Part shown: positions 13,685 to 19,752 of the stretch, piece by piece | Position numbering within the stretch: position 1 is the first letter of the stretch | How the letters are laid out: each line of letters begins with the position of its first letter | Source of the DNA: a virus | Length of the DNA: 20,775 nucleotides | Virus record (IMG/VR): IMGVR_UViG_3300046005_003078 | Span: 1 to 20,775 of that record | Strand: one strand, 5' to 3' | Notes under the pieces: generated by a model | The model's input: the letters and a program-made list of their open reading frames with translations, nothing else | Databases searched by the model: none | What the model was told of the DNA's origin: nothing | Position numbers and translations under genes: made by a program

Positions 13685-14663
13685 GCAGATCGGCAAAGGT
13701 GACAGGTGGCAAGCCCCCACGTTTCCACTCACCGGAAAACATAAGCTCTGGGAAGGGACTTGGTGCAGACAGCAACTCCTCCTGGACCGGCACAGTCTTG
13801 ATGAGAAACATCTCCGATGACCCAAACAGGTCAACAATCAGGTTCTGAATCTTAGTTGCTGCCGTCAGTGGTTTGCCTGTGCGGTGTTCGTTTGCCAGCA
13901 CCTCGGGCTGATGAGGCGACACAATAAGGACTGTGAAGCGCTTTTTGCCTAGATTGCGAAACATGGCGTCACTAGCCCAGATGTCAGCGTATGACAGCAA
14001 TTTTTTCAGCGTGGAGGTATTCTCAAAGGTGTTGCGATAGGGCGCGCTGTAGTGTTCTGCCTCTAGGACAAACAAGCGGGTGCGTCCGTCTGGGTACTTA
14101 ATGCCAAATACCCCGTCTGGGCGCGCATACGTGGTTATGCGCTCATGGTGTCCATTGCGAAAAGTATGATTGAGGGTGCAAGGTATTTTCAGCGGGTCCG
14201 TGACCGAGCTATGTTCGACAATCTCCCCCTCGGGAATGAAGGTATACCCGTCAGCATCGCGCACACCAATCTCGATAGATGACAGGGTGTCACATATCAT
14301 CATCGCATGGCTAAACTGCTTTGGCTGCGCATACGAGTACATGCGCAAGATGTTTGTAACTGGCGGGTGTTCGATGGTTATGCGCTTTTGACCCGCTGGC
14401 GTTAGCTCATAGATGTCGCTGTCGTTAAGCGAGTTCCAGCCCAGAAACTGCTTACGCGGTTTGTCCACGAGTTCGACGCCATGCAGTTTATTAAGTGCGT
14501 GGTTCACTGTCTTCCGTGGGCGACCTACGAGGCGGGCAATATACCCACCACGTAGGTAACGGTAGCGACTGAGTTGTAACAGAATCTGCTTATCGAGTTC
14601 TGTAAAACGCCACTCTTTAGTCTTCCACTTTGGGTCGCGCATGTAGCGCTTCTTTTTTATCAT
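13659..14663 (-). CDS. Replication-relaxation family protein
   Basis: The 334-aa product fits the Replic_Relax family (PF13814), proteins linked to plasmid replication and DNA relaxation. The N-terminus is a winged helix: LDKQILLQLSRYRYLRGGYI, ARLVGRPRKTVNHALNKL, then a wing with YELTPAGQKRI. The central and C-terminal part has a strand pattern RPDGVFGIKYPDG followed by FVLEAEHYSAPY, an Asp/Glu-x-Glu arrangement reminiscent of a restriction-endonuclease-like fold, although catalysis is not shown. This family often sits beside VirD4/TraG-like ATPases, as here. The ATG is 4 bases after the 133-aa gene stop, with a second in-frame ATG at residue 8; there is no strong ribosome binding site at the first, so coupling is likely. 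Confidence 0.82.
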   Translation of the reverse strand: MIKKKRYMRDPKWKTKEWRFTELDKQILLQLSRYRYLRGGYIARLVGRPRKTVNHALNKLHGVELVDKPRKQFLGWNSLNDSDIYELTPAGQKRITIEHPPVTNILRMYSYAQPKQFSHAMMICDTLSSIEIGVRDADGYTFIPEGEIVEHSSVTDPLKIPCTLNHTFRNGHHERITTYARPDGVFGIKYPDGRTRLFVLEAEHYSAPYRNTFENTSTLKKLLSYADIWASDAMFRNLGKKRFTVLIVSPHQPEVLANEHRTGKPLTAATKIQNLIVDLFGSSEMFLIKTVPVQEELLSAPSPFPELMFSGEWKRGGLPPVTFADLQTKKPPTD

Positions 14664-14667
14664 GCAA

Positions 14668-15069
14668 CTATTTTACCATCTTGCAGATAAAGTAGTTGTC
14701 AAACTGGATGTCATACGTCCAGTCGTCTAATGCCAAAGCTTCTGCGTGCAGAACAGGTACCAGCCTGCCAAGATAGACTTCCCTGCCCTCTTTCAAGAAA
14801 ATAAGCGTGGCTTTAGGTTCGGCGCTAGAGTTGAAGCTATGGATATGCAAGATGCTTTCCTCATCATCCAGCCAGGGAGAAATAAGGTTGTAGTTGTGCA
14901 TCTGAGCTATGAAAGAGTGTTCCAACTGCCCCTTATACTTGCCAAGCAACGGCTTATGCCACACGCCGAGCGAAGTCATGCTGGACTTAAAGGCGTTCAT
15001 GGTTATGAGCGACTGCCCGACACAAAAGATGAAGTAGGTGTCCGAGCTGGACTGTGGGTGTATCGACAT
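14668..15069 (-). CDS. Unknown 133-aa protein in the transfer-like module
   Basis: I use the ATG at 15069 (MSIHPQSSSDTYFIFCVGQS), which has GGAG 8 bases upstream; the frame is open to 15108. The protein is alpha/beta-looking with GKYKGQLEHSFIAQMHNYN, WLDDEESILHIHSF, ATLIFLKEGREVYLGRL and a C-terminal DDWTYDIQFDNYFICK. No membrane helix or catalytic motif is evident. I have an impression of small phage/plasmid proteins with the same order of blocks but cannot name the family. It is followed immediately by the replication-relaxation gene, so the two probably act together. The ribosome binding site lies in a hairpin stem, which may make expression conditional. Confidence 0.68.
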   Translation of the reverse strand: MSIHPQSSSDTYFIFCVGQSLITMNAFKSSMTSLGVWHKPLLGKYKGQLEHSFIAQMHNYNLISPWLDDEESILHIHSFNSSAEPKATLIFLKEGREVYLGRLVPVLHAEALALDDWTYDIQFDNYFICKMVK

Positions 15070-15100
15070 AGAAAATCTCCATTGAGGTTGGAGATTTCTA
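15070..15100 (-). promoter_or_regulatory. Hairpin covering the ribosome binding site of the 133-aa gene
   Basis: On the minus strand AGAAATCTCC and GGAGATTTTCT pair (one bulge) around a 9-base loop, ending at the ATG. The second arm contains the GGAG ribosome-binding core, so the stem would block initiation when formed. Confidence 0.5.
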
Positions 15101-15144
15101 ATGTTCACACATTTTGACGGCTGTAACCGTTCGCTATGAGTAGC

Positions 15145-15167
15145 AAAAACCCCGCGTGGTGCGGGGT
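15145..15167 (-). terminator. Intrinsic terminator after the 51-aa gene
   Basis: Stem ACCCCGC (15149-15155) with GCGGGGT (15161-15167), 5-base loop, then TTTTT on the minus strand. It lies 23 bases beyond the stop codon of the 51-aa zinc-ribbon gene and separates it from the 133-aa gene. Confidence 0.85.
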
Positions 15168-15190
15168 GATGTGCTATGAGGAGGTATCAA

Positions 15191-15346
15191 TTATTGTTTC
15201 AGGCGGGCTTTGCGTGTCGCCCATCCTTTCTTTGCATTTATGCGAGATGCCTGTGCCCGCGCTTCGCTTGGTATTGCGCGTAGCATTTTTGCTGGCGATA
15301 TCGCGCCGCCACAGTGAGGGCAAGTAACGCTGATTTGTTGGCTCAT
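15191..15346 (-). CDS. 51-aa zinc-knuckle mini-protein
   Basis: A short ORF reads MSQQISVTCPHCGGAISPAK and then a basic helical stretch with PSEARAQASRINAKKGW and a Lys/Arg-rich C-terminus. The single CPHCGG knuckle plus strongly basic tail resembles small nucleic-acid-binding ribbon proteins found on plasmids and phages; one Cys pair alone could bind zinc only as a dimer or with other ligands. It is followed by a good terminator, which supports it being a real 3'-terminal gene. The ribosome binding site is weak (a GGGG run 14 bases upstream). Role unknown. Confidence 0.6.
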   Translation of the reverse strand: MSQQISVTCPHCGGAISPAKMLRAIPSEARAQASRINAKKGWATRKARLKQ

Positions 15347-15360
15347 AGTGAAAGTGATAA

Positions 15361-15387
15361 CCCCAAAAGGGGTGGGGTCGAAGCCCC
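15361..15387. repeat. Two adjacent G4/C4 hairpins between mini-genes
   Basis: CCCC-AAAA-GGGG (15361-15372) is followed directly by GGGG-TCGAAG-CCCC (15374-15387). The central G runs could pair with either C run. The element is between the 56-aa stop codon and the 51-aa start codon and might attenuate or control translation. It lacks a T-run. Confidence 0.5.
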
Positions 15388-15393
15388 AGATTG

Positions 15394-15564
15394 CTAGTAA
15401 CTGATGTTCAAAGCTATCGAGTAAAGCAACTCCGTCTCGCTACGTGACTTGAGTTCATGCAACCCAAGACGGTAGTTAGTGGCATCTGCGTGCTGCTTAG
15501 ATGTATAGGCGATGCACATGTTGTAGATGTCCAACGAGCACCAATCCTTGTAATTTGTTGTCAT
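15394..15564 (-). CDS. 56-aa mini-protein, unknown
   Basis: The ORF starts MTTNYKDWCSLDIYNMCIAY and is mostly alpha-helical in appearance (KQHADATNYRLGLHELKSRS, then ETELLYSIALNISY). It has no membrane segment or known motif. Length and codon use look ordinary, but the ATG is preceded by a very A/T-rich stretch with no Shine-Dalgarno sequence (15565-15590). It lies between the larger VirD4-like ATPase and the zinc-knuckle gene in the same direction. The call rests on an uninterrupted frame, sensible amino-acid composition and position, so it is tentative. Confidence 0.45.
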   Translation of the reverse strand: MTTNYKDWCSLDIYNMCIAYTSKQHADATNYRLGLHELKSRSETELLYSIALNISY

Positions 15565-15650
15565 ATATTATTTATTATTTAATAACAATGCAAGTATATG
15601 CCAACGTCAGCATTTAGGCAACTAGACGCAAGGTGATTGGCATGGTGTAA

Positions 15651-17540
15651 CTACCACTTGTCAGTGCTGTCTGCATCAGGTGGTGGCTTCTTGGAACGAG
15701 GTTTGCTCTGAGCGCGGGGGTTTGCCTCCAATTGCAGTATTCCGTATGTATGCTGCATGTACCGATGAAACGCGACCATCTCCTCTGGCTTGTGCTGTGG
15801 TTGTCTATCAATGCGTCCAATGTCCACGTTCCATTCAAACGGGTATCTTTGTCCGCGTATAGACCCAAGGAAAGTATGCGGAGGCAGGCGGTCCACAACC
15901 TCAGGCTCAACGCGCATTTGCTTTGCGCGGGCATTGAGTTCCTCAGCCGATATCCCAGCTGAAAACTTGATGGACGTGTTAGCCGATATCGATGAAGCCA
16001 AGAGTGGCGGAAGCTGGCCGAGAAACTGGTGTGTCACTATCAGACCCAGCTCATACTTACGAGCTTGGGAAAAGATGCGCAGCAATATGTCACTGTCCTC
16101 TGCGTAGTCTCCAAACTCATCAATGTATAGGTACACCCGCTTGCGAGTGCCTTGTGCCTTACTCATGACTGCCTGCAAGACAAGCGCCACAAACACCCGC
16201 CCCAAGAGTGCAGCACCAGATTTTAGCAACAAGCTATCTGTATTGACGAGGATAACCTTGCCGTCATCAATCGCCTGCGCGATGTCTAGCTTCATTGTCG
16301 GCGCACCAAACATACGAGCAAGGGCTGGGGTATCGAGCACCTGCATGATGCGGCGTAGTACCTGTTGCCGTGTTTCGTTGTAGTGATTATTTTTTGGTCG
16401 CTCAAACTCATCAAAGAAGACAATGGCATTTTCGCCAAGACGTTCAATTTCGGCGCGGTATGGCGCGGTACCGTTTGGACGCAATAGGTCACGCATTGTG
16501 GCTAGGGTTGCCCCTGGGATTTCCATGCACAGCCGTGATAGGTTTCGATACACAAGCGCCTGCATACCAGTGAGCTTGGCATCTAAGCTTGAGAAGATGT
16601 ATTCATAGAGGTCGAGCGCATCAGATATACTCTGCTCATCGCCGTCACGGCTAGAAAAAATGTTTAATGCTGGGGGGCAAATAACTGGGTCAACGAGTAT
16701 TTGACGATCAAGAGGCACCACGAAGGATAGGTTAGTTATTGTGTCGCGCTGGCTGTCAATCACAACTATCGCAACATCGTTTTCAAGGTCATCTAGCACC
16801 ATGTTATACATGAGCTGTGTCTTCCCTACTCCACTCCCCGCAATGATATGGTGATGGGCTGTACGTATCTTTTCTGGCAGTTGCAGCTTTACTTTCACGT
16901 TTCGTAGGTGCGAGTAAAAACCAGTATCAACTATGCCATGGGAAGCAAGAGCGGAAATATCATCAGGAAACTTTCCAATGATTGACAATGGCGTTTCACC
17001 GCGTACAAGCATCTCACGATTAGGTATGCGCGCCAGTAATACGTCCAGCATACGTGCATCACGTTGCGCCATAGTTAGTGTTAGCAGATGCCCCATCGCA
17101 GGGTTATACGTTTTCAGAGCAAACGCTCTGTACTCCTCGGTCAAGATGCTTTCTAAGGGCTGGGGTATTTGTAGTGCTTCTGAAAATGTGCGGGTGGCGT
17201 CCGCTGGGGTGGCGTGGTCTGGGTCTACATTAACAGAATCTGTTTGCCCTGCCACTATTTGTTGGAGCACACCTATTAGGAATGGGAACTGCCGCTTTAC
17301 TGGGTAAATCACAAACCCCAGGCATATTATTATTAAAGCCCACGCAGTGTAGAAGTTAATTGGTAAAGGGAATACATAGATTATAATTAAACCAGAGCCA
17401 CCAATAAAGTAGTCCTCAATGTACTCAAATAAACCAAATTTATCGTCACTATGTATCTTAGCCCCAACTGCCAAGATAAACATTGCGGCCCAAAAATTAC
17501 CAGCTATCACTATCACATCAATTAGAAATGGCCCCAGCAT
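15651..17540 (-). CDS. VirD4/TraG-like DNA-transfer ATPase with membrane anchor
   Basis: This 629-aa protein has the layout of a type IV coupling protein. The first ~85 residues contain two or three hydrophobic segments (about 5-26, 48-62 and 64-80). The ATPase domain has Walker A GSGVGKT (235-241), a motif VVIDSQRDT (259-267) and Walker B VYLYIDEFGDY (469-479), followed by IVTHQFLGQLPP (501-512), a sensor-like Gln region shared with HerA/VirD4 enzymes. The C-terminal tail is Pro/Lys-rich (QSKPRSKKPPPDADS). Such hexameric pumps move DNA or DNA-protein complexes through or along membranes. An AGGAG site sits 6 bases before the ATG. It is downstream of a second, related ATPase and upstream of the mini-genes. 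No VirB4 or other channel component is visible in the window. Confidence 0.9.
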   Translation of the reverse strand: MLGPFLIDVIVIAGNFWAAMFILAVGAKIHSDDKFGLFEYIEDYFIGGSGLIIIYVFPLPINFYTAWALIIICLGFVIYPVKRQFPFLIGVLQQIVAGQTDSVNVDPDHATPADATRTFSEALQIPQPLESILTEEYRAFALKTYNPAMGHLLTLTMAQRDARMLDVLLARIPNREMLVRGETPLSIIGKFPDDISALASHGIVDTGFYSHLRNVKVKLQLPEKIRTAHHHIIAGSGVGKTQLMYNMVLDDLENDVAIVVIDSQRDTITNLSFVVPLDRQILVDPVICPPALNIFSSRDGDEQSISDALDLYEYIFSSLDAKLTGMQALVYRNLSRLCMEIPGATLATMRDLLRPNGTAPYRAEIERLGENAIVFFDEFERPKNNHYNETRQQVLRRIMQVLDTPALARMFGAPTMKLDIAQAIDDGKVILVNTDSLLLKSGAALLGRVFVALVLQAVMSKAQGTRKRVYLYIDEFGDYAEDSDILLRIFSQARKYELGLIVTHQFLGQLPPLLASSISANTSIKFSAGISAEELNARAKQMRVEPEVVDRLPPHTFLGSIRGQRYPFEWNVDIGRIDRQPQHKPEEMVAFHRYMQHTYGILQLEANPRAQSKPRSKKPPPDADSTDKW

Positions 17541-17598
17541 GTCTGCTCCTACACAACCAAAGTTAGCCTAGCTAGGTAGTGTAATGTGTCAAGATTTT

Positions 17599-18726
17599 TC
17601 AACAATAGCGTGTCATAAGGGCATCATTTTCTCGCGTAGCTGGCGCAACGTAGTTACGCAGAATGTTCGACCGTATCTGTCGGTAGCTGGCTTCGTAGGG
17701 CGTAAAGGACAGGGGAGAGGTCGTGACCATGCGCGGTGTGACGCCATCAAATGCCCACAACGTGTACGATGGCAGCTCGTACGGCTGTATTTCCTGCTCG
17801 CCAAGCTTCGGTAGCCCGTCCCTGTCGTCCATAGACACGCGAAAGGCAAACTGGCTAGCGTTGGCATTCAGACTGTCACGTAGCTTCGCGTCCAGCTGTC
17901 CAAGGTACTGATGCACGGCTGTGATGGTCACATTAAACTTGCGGATGCCAGACAACATCTCAGCAATCGGGTCCGGTGCCCAGGTATGCACTTCGTCAAG
18001 GTACAAGCAAAACGGCACGGAAGGGTCGCGGGCTAGTAGGGCTTGGTGAAGCTGGGTAAGGAGCAACGAGCCAAGCATCGCAGTCTTTTCTAAGCCTAGT
18101 TCTCCTTGGGGTAGTCGGACGAAAAGTATCTTGTCCTTTACGATGTCCTTTAGACATAGGCGGGACACTGTGCCTGCAATTGCCCGCACACGTGGGTCCA
18201 CCATCAGTATCTGAATTTTGTTTAGGGTACTTTCAATCTGCAAATCCTGTTGCTTCTTGTCGAGCATCTCAAACTGGTGCCAGTACTGTACCACCACAGG
18301 GTCCAAAACGGCGTCTAGGACGTGAAAACGATAGTCACGCGACACCAACATCAAATACATACCAAAAAGGCTATGACGGGCCTCCATGAGCGCCACAAGG
18401 GTATTGTAGACAACACCATCCATGCGCGGTGTAGCTATTTCGGAATACTTCCAAACAGAACGAAAAGTATTCACAAACATGCTGGCGGTCATCGGGATAT
18501 TTTCGGCGTCAAGCGGGTTCCACGGAACAGCGAACTGAGACGGGTCAAAAATCAAAACATCTTTACGCCGAGCGCGCGGAATAAATTGTAAAATGTCATC
18601 AGTATCGTGACCGTGTGGGTCAAAGTAACAGACACTGTGCCCCGCGTGGATGTCAGAAATCAGCCACTCTTTCATCAGGGTTGTTTTGCCAGTCCCGCTG
18701 GCACCTAGCAAATGTCTATGCGCCAT
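17599..18726 (-). CDS. Second VirD4/HerA-like ATPase lacking an N-terminal domain
   Basis: The 375-aa protein starts MAHRHLLGASGTGKTTLMKE, so Walker A (residues 8-15) is almost at the N-terminus and no membrane anchor is present. It continues with VCYFDPHGHDTDD (32-44), VLIFDPSQFAVPWNPLD (57-73), a helical insert, RLPQGELG (204-211), Walker B FCLYLDEVHTW (239-249) and TAVHQYLGQLDAKLRDSL (269-286). These match TraG/VirD4-type pumps and parallel the neighbouring 629-aa ATPase (both share HQ-Y/F-LGQL after Walker B), so the pair look like paralogs. The frame stays open upstream to 18795 without ATG, GTG or TTG but with coding-like residues just before the Met; a rare CTG at 18753 is an alternative start. 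No ribosome binding site is obvious. A soluble partner for the anchored ATPase is an inference. Confidence 0.88.
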   Translation of the reverse strand: MAHRHLLGASGTGKTTLMKEWLISDIHAGHSVCYFDPHGHDTDDILQFIPRARRKDVLIFDPSQFAVPWNPLDAENIPMTASMFVNTFRSVWKYSEIATPRMDGVVYNTLVALMEARHSLFGMYLMLVSRDYRFHVLDAVLDPVVVQYWHQFEMLDKKQQDLQIESTLNKIQILMVDPRVRAIAGTVSRLCLKDIVKDKILFVRLPQGELGLEKTAMLGSLLLTQLHQALLARDPSVPFCLYLDEVHTWAPDPIAEMLSGIRKFNVTITAVHQYLGQLDAKLRDSLNANASQFAFRVSMDDRDGLPKLGEQEIQPYELPSYTLWAFDGVTPRMVTTSPLSFTPYEASYRQIRSNILRNYVAPATRENDALMTRYC

Positions 18727-18835
18727 AACGGTACTGCGCCAGTCCCCTGCCAGTGCCTTGTGTCGTGAGGTTAGTGGGGGAGTGCAGTAGTACCGTCAAG
18801 GAACATGTCCTTAATCATTGTACCGTGGCTGTTGT

Positions 18836-18962
18836 CCGCAACACTAGTCCGTCCAAAGCGATAGCGGCGTGACCCCGCCCGTTTCATCCGTAAGGACTTT
18901 AGCTTGTGGTAGCAAGTGAAAGGGGTGGGGTCACGCCGTAAGGCGGGCGGCTAGTGTTGCGG
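18836..18962. repeat. 127-bp nested inverted repeat
   Basis: Three concentric pairings share one axis. The outer arms CCGCAACACTAG (18836-18847) and CTAGTGTTGCGG (18951-18962) are perfect over 12 bp. The inner arms GGCGTGACCCC (18866-18876) and GGGGTCACGCC (18927-18937) are perfect over 11 bp. An apical hairpin CTTT..CTTG/CAAG..AAAG spans 18897-18922. The 8-bp sequence CCGTAAGG occurs twice (18888-18895, 18936-18943); on the plus strand each copy can form a small GUAA-capped stem. It may be an ssDNA origin or transfer origin, or a structured RNA. Confidence 0.85.
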
Positions 18963-18996
18963 AATATGTATAAAATCAATGCGTTAGCTTGAATTG

Positions 18997-19026
18997 CTGT
19001 CTGGGTACTGTGAGTTACCCAGACAG
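18997..19026 (-). terminator. Hairpin after the 126-aa gene (terminator-like, no T-run)
   Basis: Perfect 11-bp stem CTGTCTGGGTA with TACCCAGACAG around an 8-base loop, 15 bases beyond the stop codon of the 126-aa gene. There is no T-tract after it on either strand, so termination would be weak or Rho-dependent. It may instead belong to the origin-like region. Confidence 0.5.
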
Positions 19027-19041
19027 AGGTGGTTGCCCCGC

Positions 19042-19422
19042 TTAAACGGCCTTGTAAACGCCGTTTTCGGCGGTGACTTGCCCTTTTTTCTTCAAGTTTG
19101 ACAAGGCATTTGAAATGCTTTGCTGTGCTTTTGTGTCGTGTGCATGGAGCTGTTCCAACACACCAGCGCGGGGCAAACCGGTTGGTGCCGCCTTAATGAC
19201 AGCCAGCACCTCATCAGCAACACCGGCTTTGCGGGTACGCGTAGTAGTAAATTGTGCGGGTGTTGTGGAAGAGCCCTCAATGATCCGGTAATTGAAACCG
19301 AGATTATTCAGGTCAGCTATTGCCTTCTCAGCGGCGTTAAGGGCTTCGGACTTAGCTTTGCTCATCAGCGCCTGCTTTTGCGCTTCAAGCTCCATAATCT
19401 GGTCAATGATGCTAGTCGCCAT
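19042..19422 (-). CDS. Small coiled-coil plus winged-helix regulator (126 aa)
   Basis: The N-terminal half (SIIDQIMELEAQKQALMSKA to about residue 38) is a helical oligomerisation-type segment like those of H-NS/MvaT-type nucleoid proteins. The linker is Ser/Thr-rich. The C-terminal half is a winged-helix: GVADEVLAVIKAAPTGLPRA, GVLEQLHAHDTKAQQSI, SNALSNLKKKGQV and a wing TAENGVYKAV. This architecture fits a DNA-binding regulator or DNA-bridging protein rather than an enzyme. An AGGAG site is 7 bases before the ATG, and a strong promoter with an operator-like palindrome precedes it, so autoregulation is plausible. It is the most likely early-region regulator visible, but it is not a recognisable C1-type repressor. 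Confidence 0.75.
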   Translation of the reverse strand: MATSIIDQIMELEAQKQALMSKAKSEALNAAEKAIADLNNLGFNYRIIEGSSTTPAQFTTTRTRKAGVADEVLAVIKAAPTGLPRAGVLEQLHAHDTKAQQSISNALSNLKKKGQVTAENGVYKAV

Positions 19423-19450
19423 GGTATTACTCCTACTAGTGTGGGTGTAG

Positions 19451-19482
19451 TGTACTTATACATTGTTCATGAAACAGTACAA
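19451..19482 (-). promoter_or_regulatory. Promoter with embedded operator palindrome
   Basis: The minus strand shows TTGTAC (-35, 19477-19482), a 16-base spacer and TATAAG (-10, 19455-19460), about 33 bases from the start codon at 19422. The spacer contains a near-perfect palindrome TGTTCATGAAACA (19464-19476), and the outer TGTAC/GTACA arms (19451-19455, 19477-19481) extend the dyad over both promoter elements. A protein bound there would block RNA polymerase. Confidence 0.7.
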
Positions 19483-19494
19483 GTAGAAATGGTT

Positions 19495-19518
19495 GGGGCG
19501 GGTTTGGACCCCCGCCCC
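19495..19518 (-). terminator. GC hairpin after the AlpA-like gene
   Basis: Stem GGGGCGGG (19495-19502) with CCCGCCCC (19511-19518), 8-base loop, 8 bases beyond the AlpA-like stop codon. It lacks a real T-run on the minus strand (AACCATTTC follows), so it is a weak intrinsic terminator at best. Confidence 0.45.
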
Positions 19519-19525
19519 ACTCCCA

Positions 19526-19711
19526 TTACTGAGAGTCCCGCTCTGCTATGCGCTGTGCTATCCAATCCAGTATTTCACTCTCCACCCATGCGACACGTTG
19601 CTGGCCTAGCGTCACCCGTTTAGGAAACGTCCCTGCCCGTTCAAGCCTGTCGATGTGCGCAGGTGAGTACGAAACTAATTCACACACTGCTTTCTTCTTG
19701 AGTAGTTTCAT
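19526..19711 (-). CDS. AlpA-like excisionase/regulator
   Basis: I start at the ATG at 19711 (MKLLKKKAVCELVSYSPAHI, 61 aa), with GGGAG 8 bases upstream; the frame is open to 19750. The protein is a MerR/AlpA-type winged helix: LLKKKAVCELVSYSPAHIDR (helix-turn-helix), LERAGTFPKRVTLGQQRVAW (wing) and VESEILDWIAQRIAERDSQ (C-terminal helix). AlpA/phage transcriptional regulators of this size typically bind near integrase genes and act as directionality factor or activator of excision. It directly follows the integrase gene, with 41 bases between, consistent with co-regulation. Confidence 0.9.
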   Translation of the reverse strand: MKLLKKKAVCELVSYSPAHIDRLERAGTFPKRVTLGQQRVAWVESEILDWIAQRIAERDSQ

Positions 19712-19752
19712 CACGCAAACTCCCGAAAAGGAGCACTGCGCAATGCTCAAGG

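Larger units (their letters stand above)
18727..19041. other. Gene-free 315-bp structured region, candidate origin
   Basis: No ORF here is convincing. From right to left it contains a perfect 11-bp hairpin (18997-19026), an A/T-rich patch (18963-18980) and a 127-bp nested inverted repeat (18836-18962). It also has three short GTACCG-type sites: ACGGTACT at 18728-18735, its exact inverse AGTACCGT at 18789-18796, and GTACCGT at 18820-18826. The region separates the integration genes from the transfer-like ATPases, a usual place for oriT or a replication origin. Assignment is by structure and context only. Confidence 0.6.

Noticed and set aside
15361-15390. GGGGTCGAAGCCCC resembles a tRNA T-arm.
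   Set aside because: The loop has 6 not 7 bases, there is no acceptor stem, anticodon arm or CCA-type end around it.
17569-17601. UGA recoded as glycine, as in Gracilibacteria/SR1 (the second ATPase would read through its UGA for nine more codons).
   Set aside because: Large genes have no internal in-frame UGA and several clean genes end in UGA, for example the CHC2-like gene just before its terminator. The standard code explains everything.
18885-18945. Plus-strand GUAA-capped stems as proof of a catalytic RNA (hammerhead, twister or intron).
   Set aside because: No conserved ribozyme core such as CUGAUGA is found on either strand, and the small stems compete with the longer inner arm. Kept only as a general structured-element finding.
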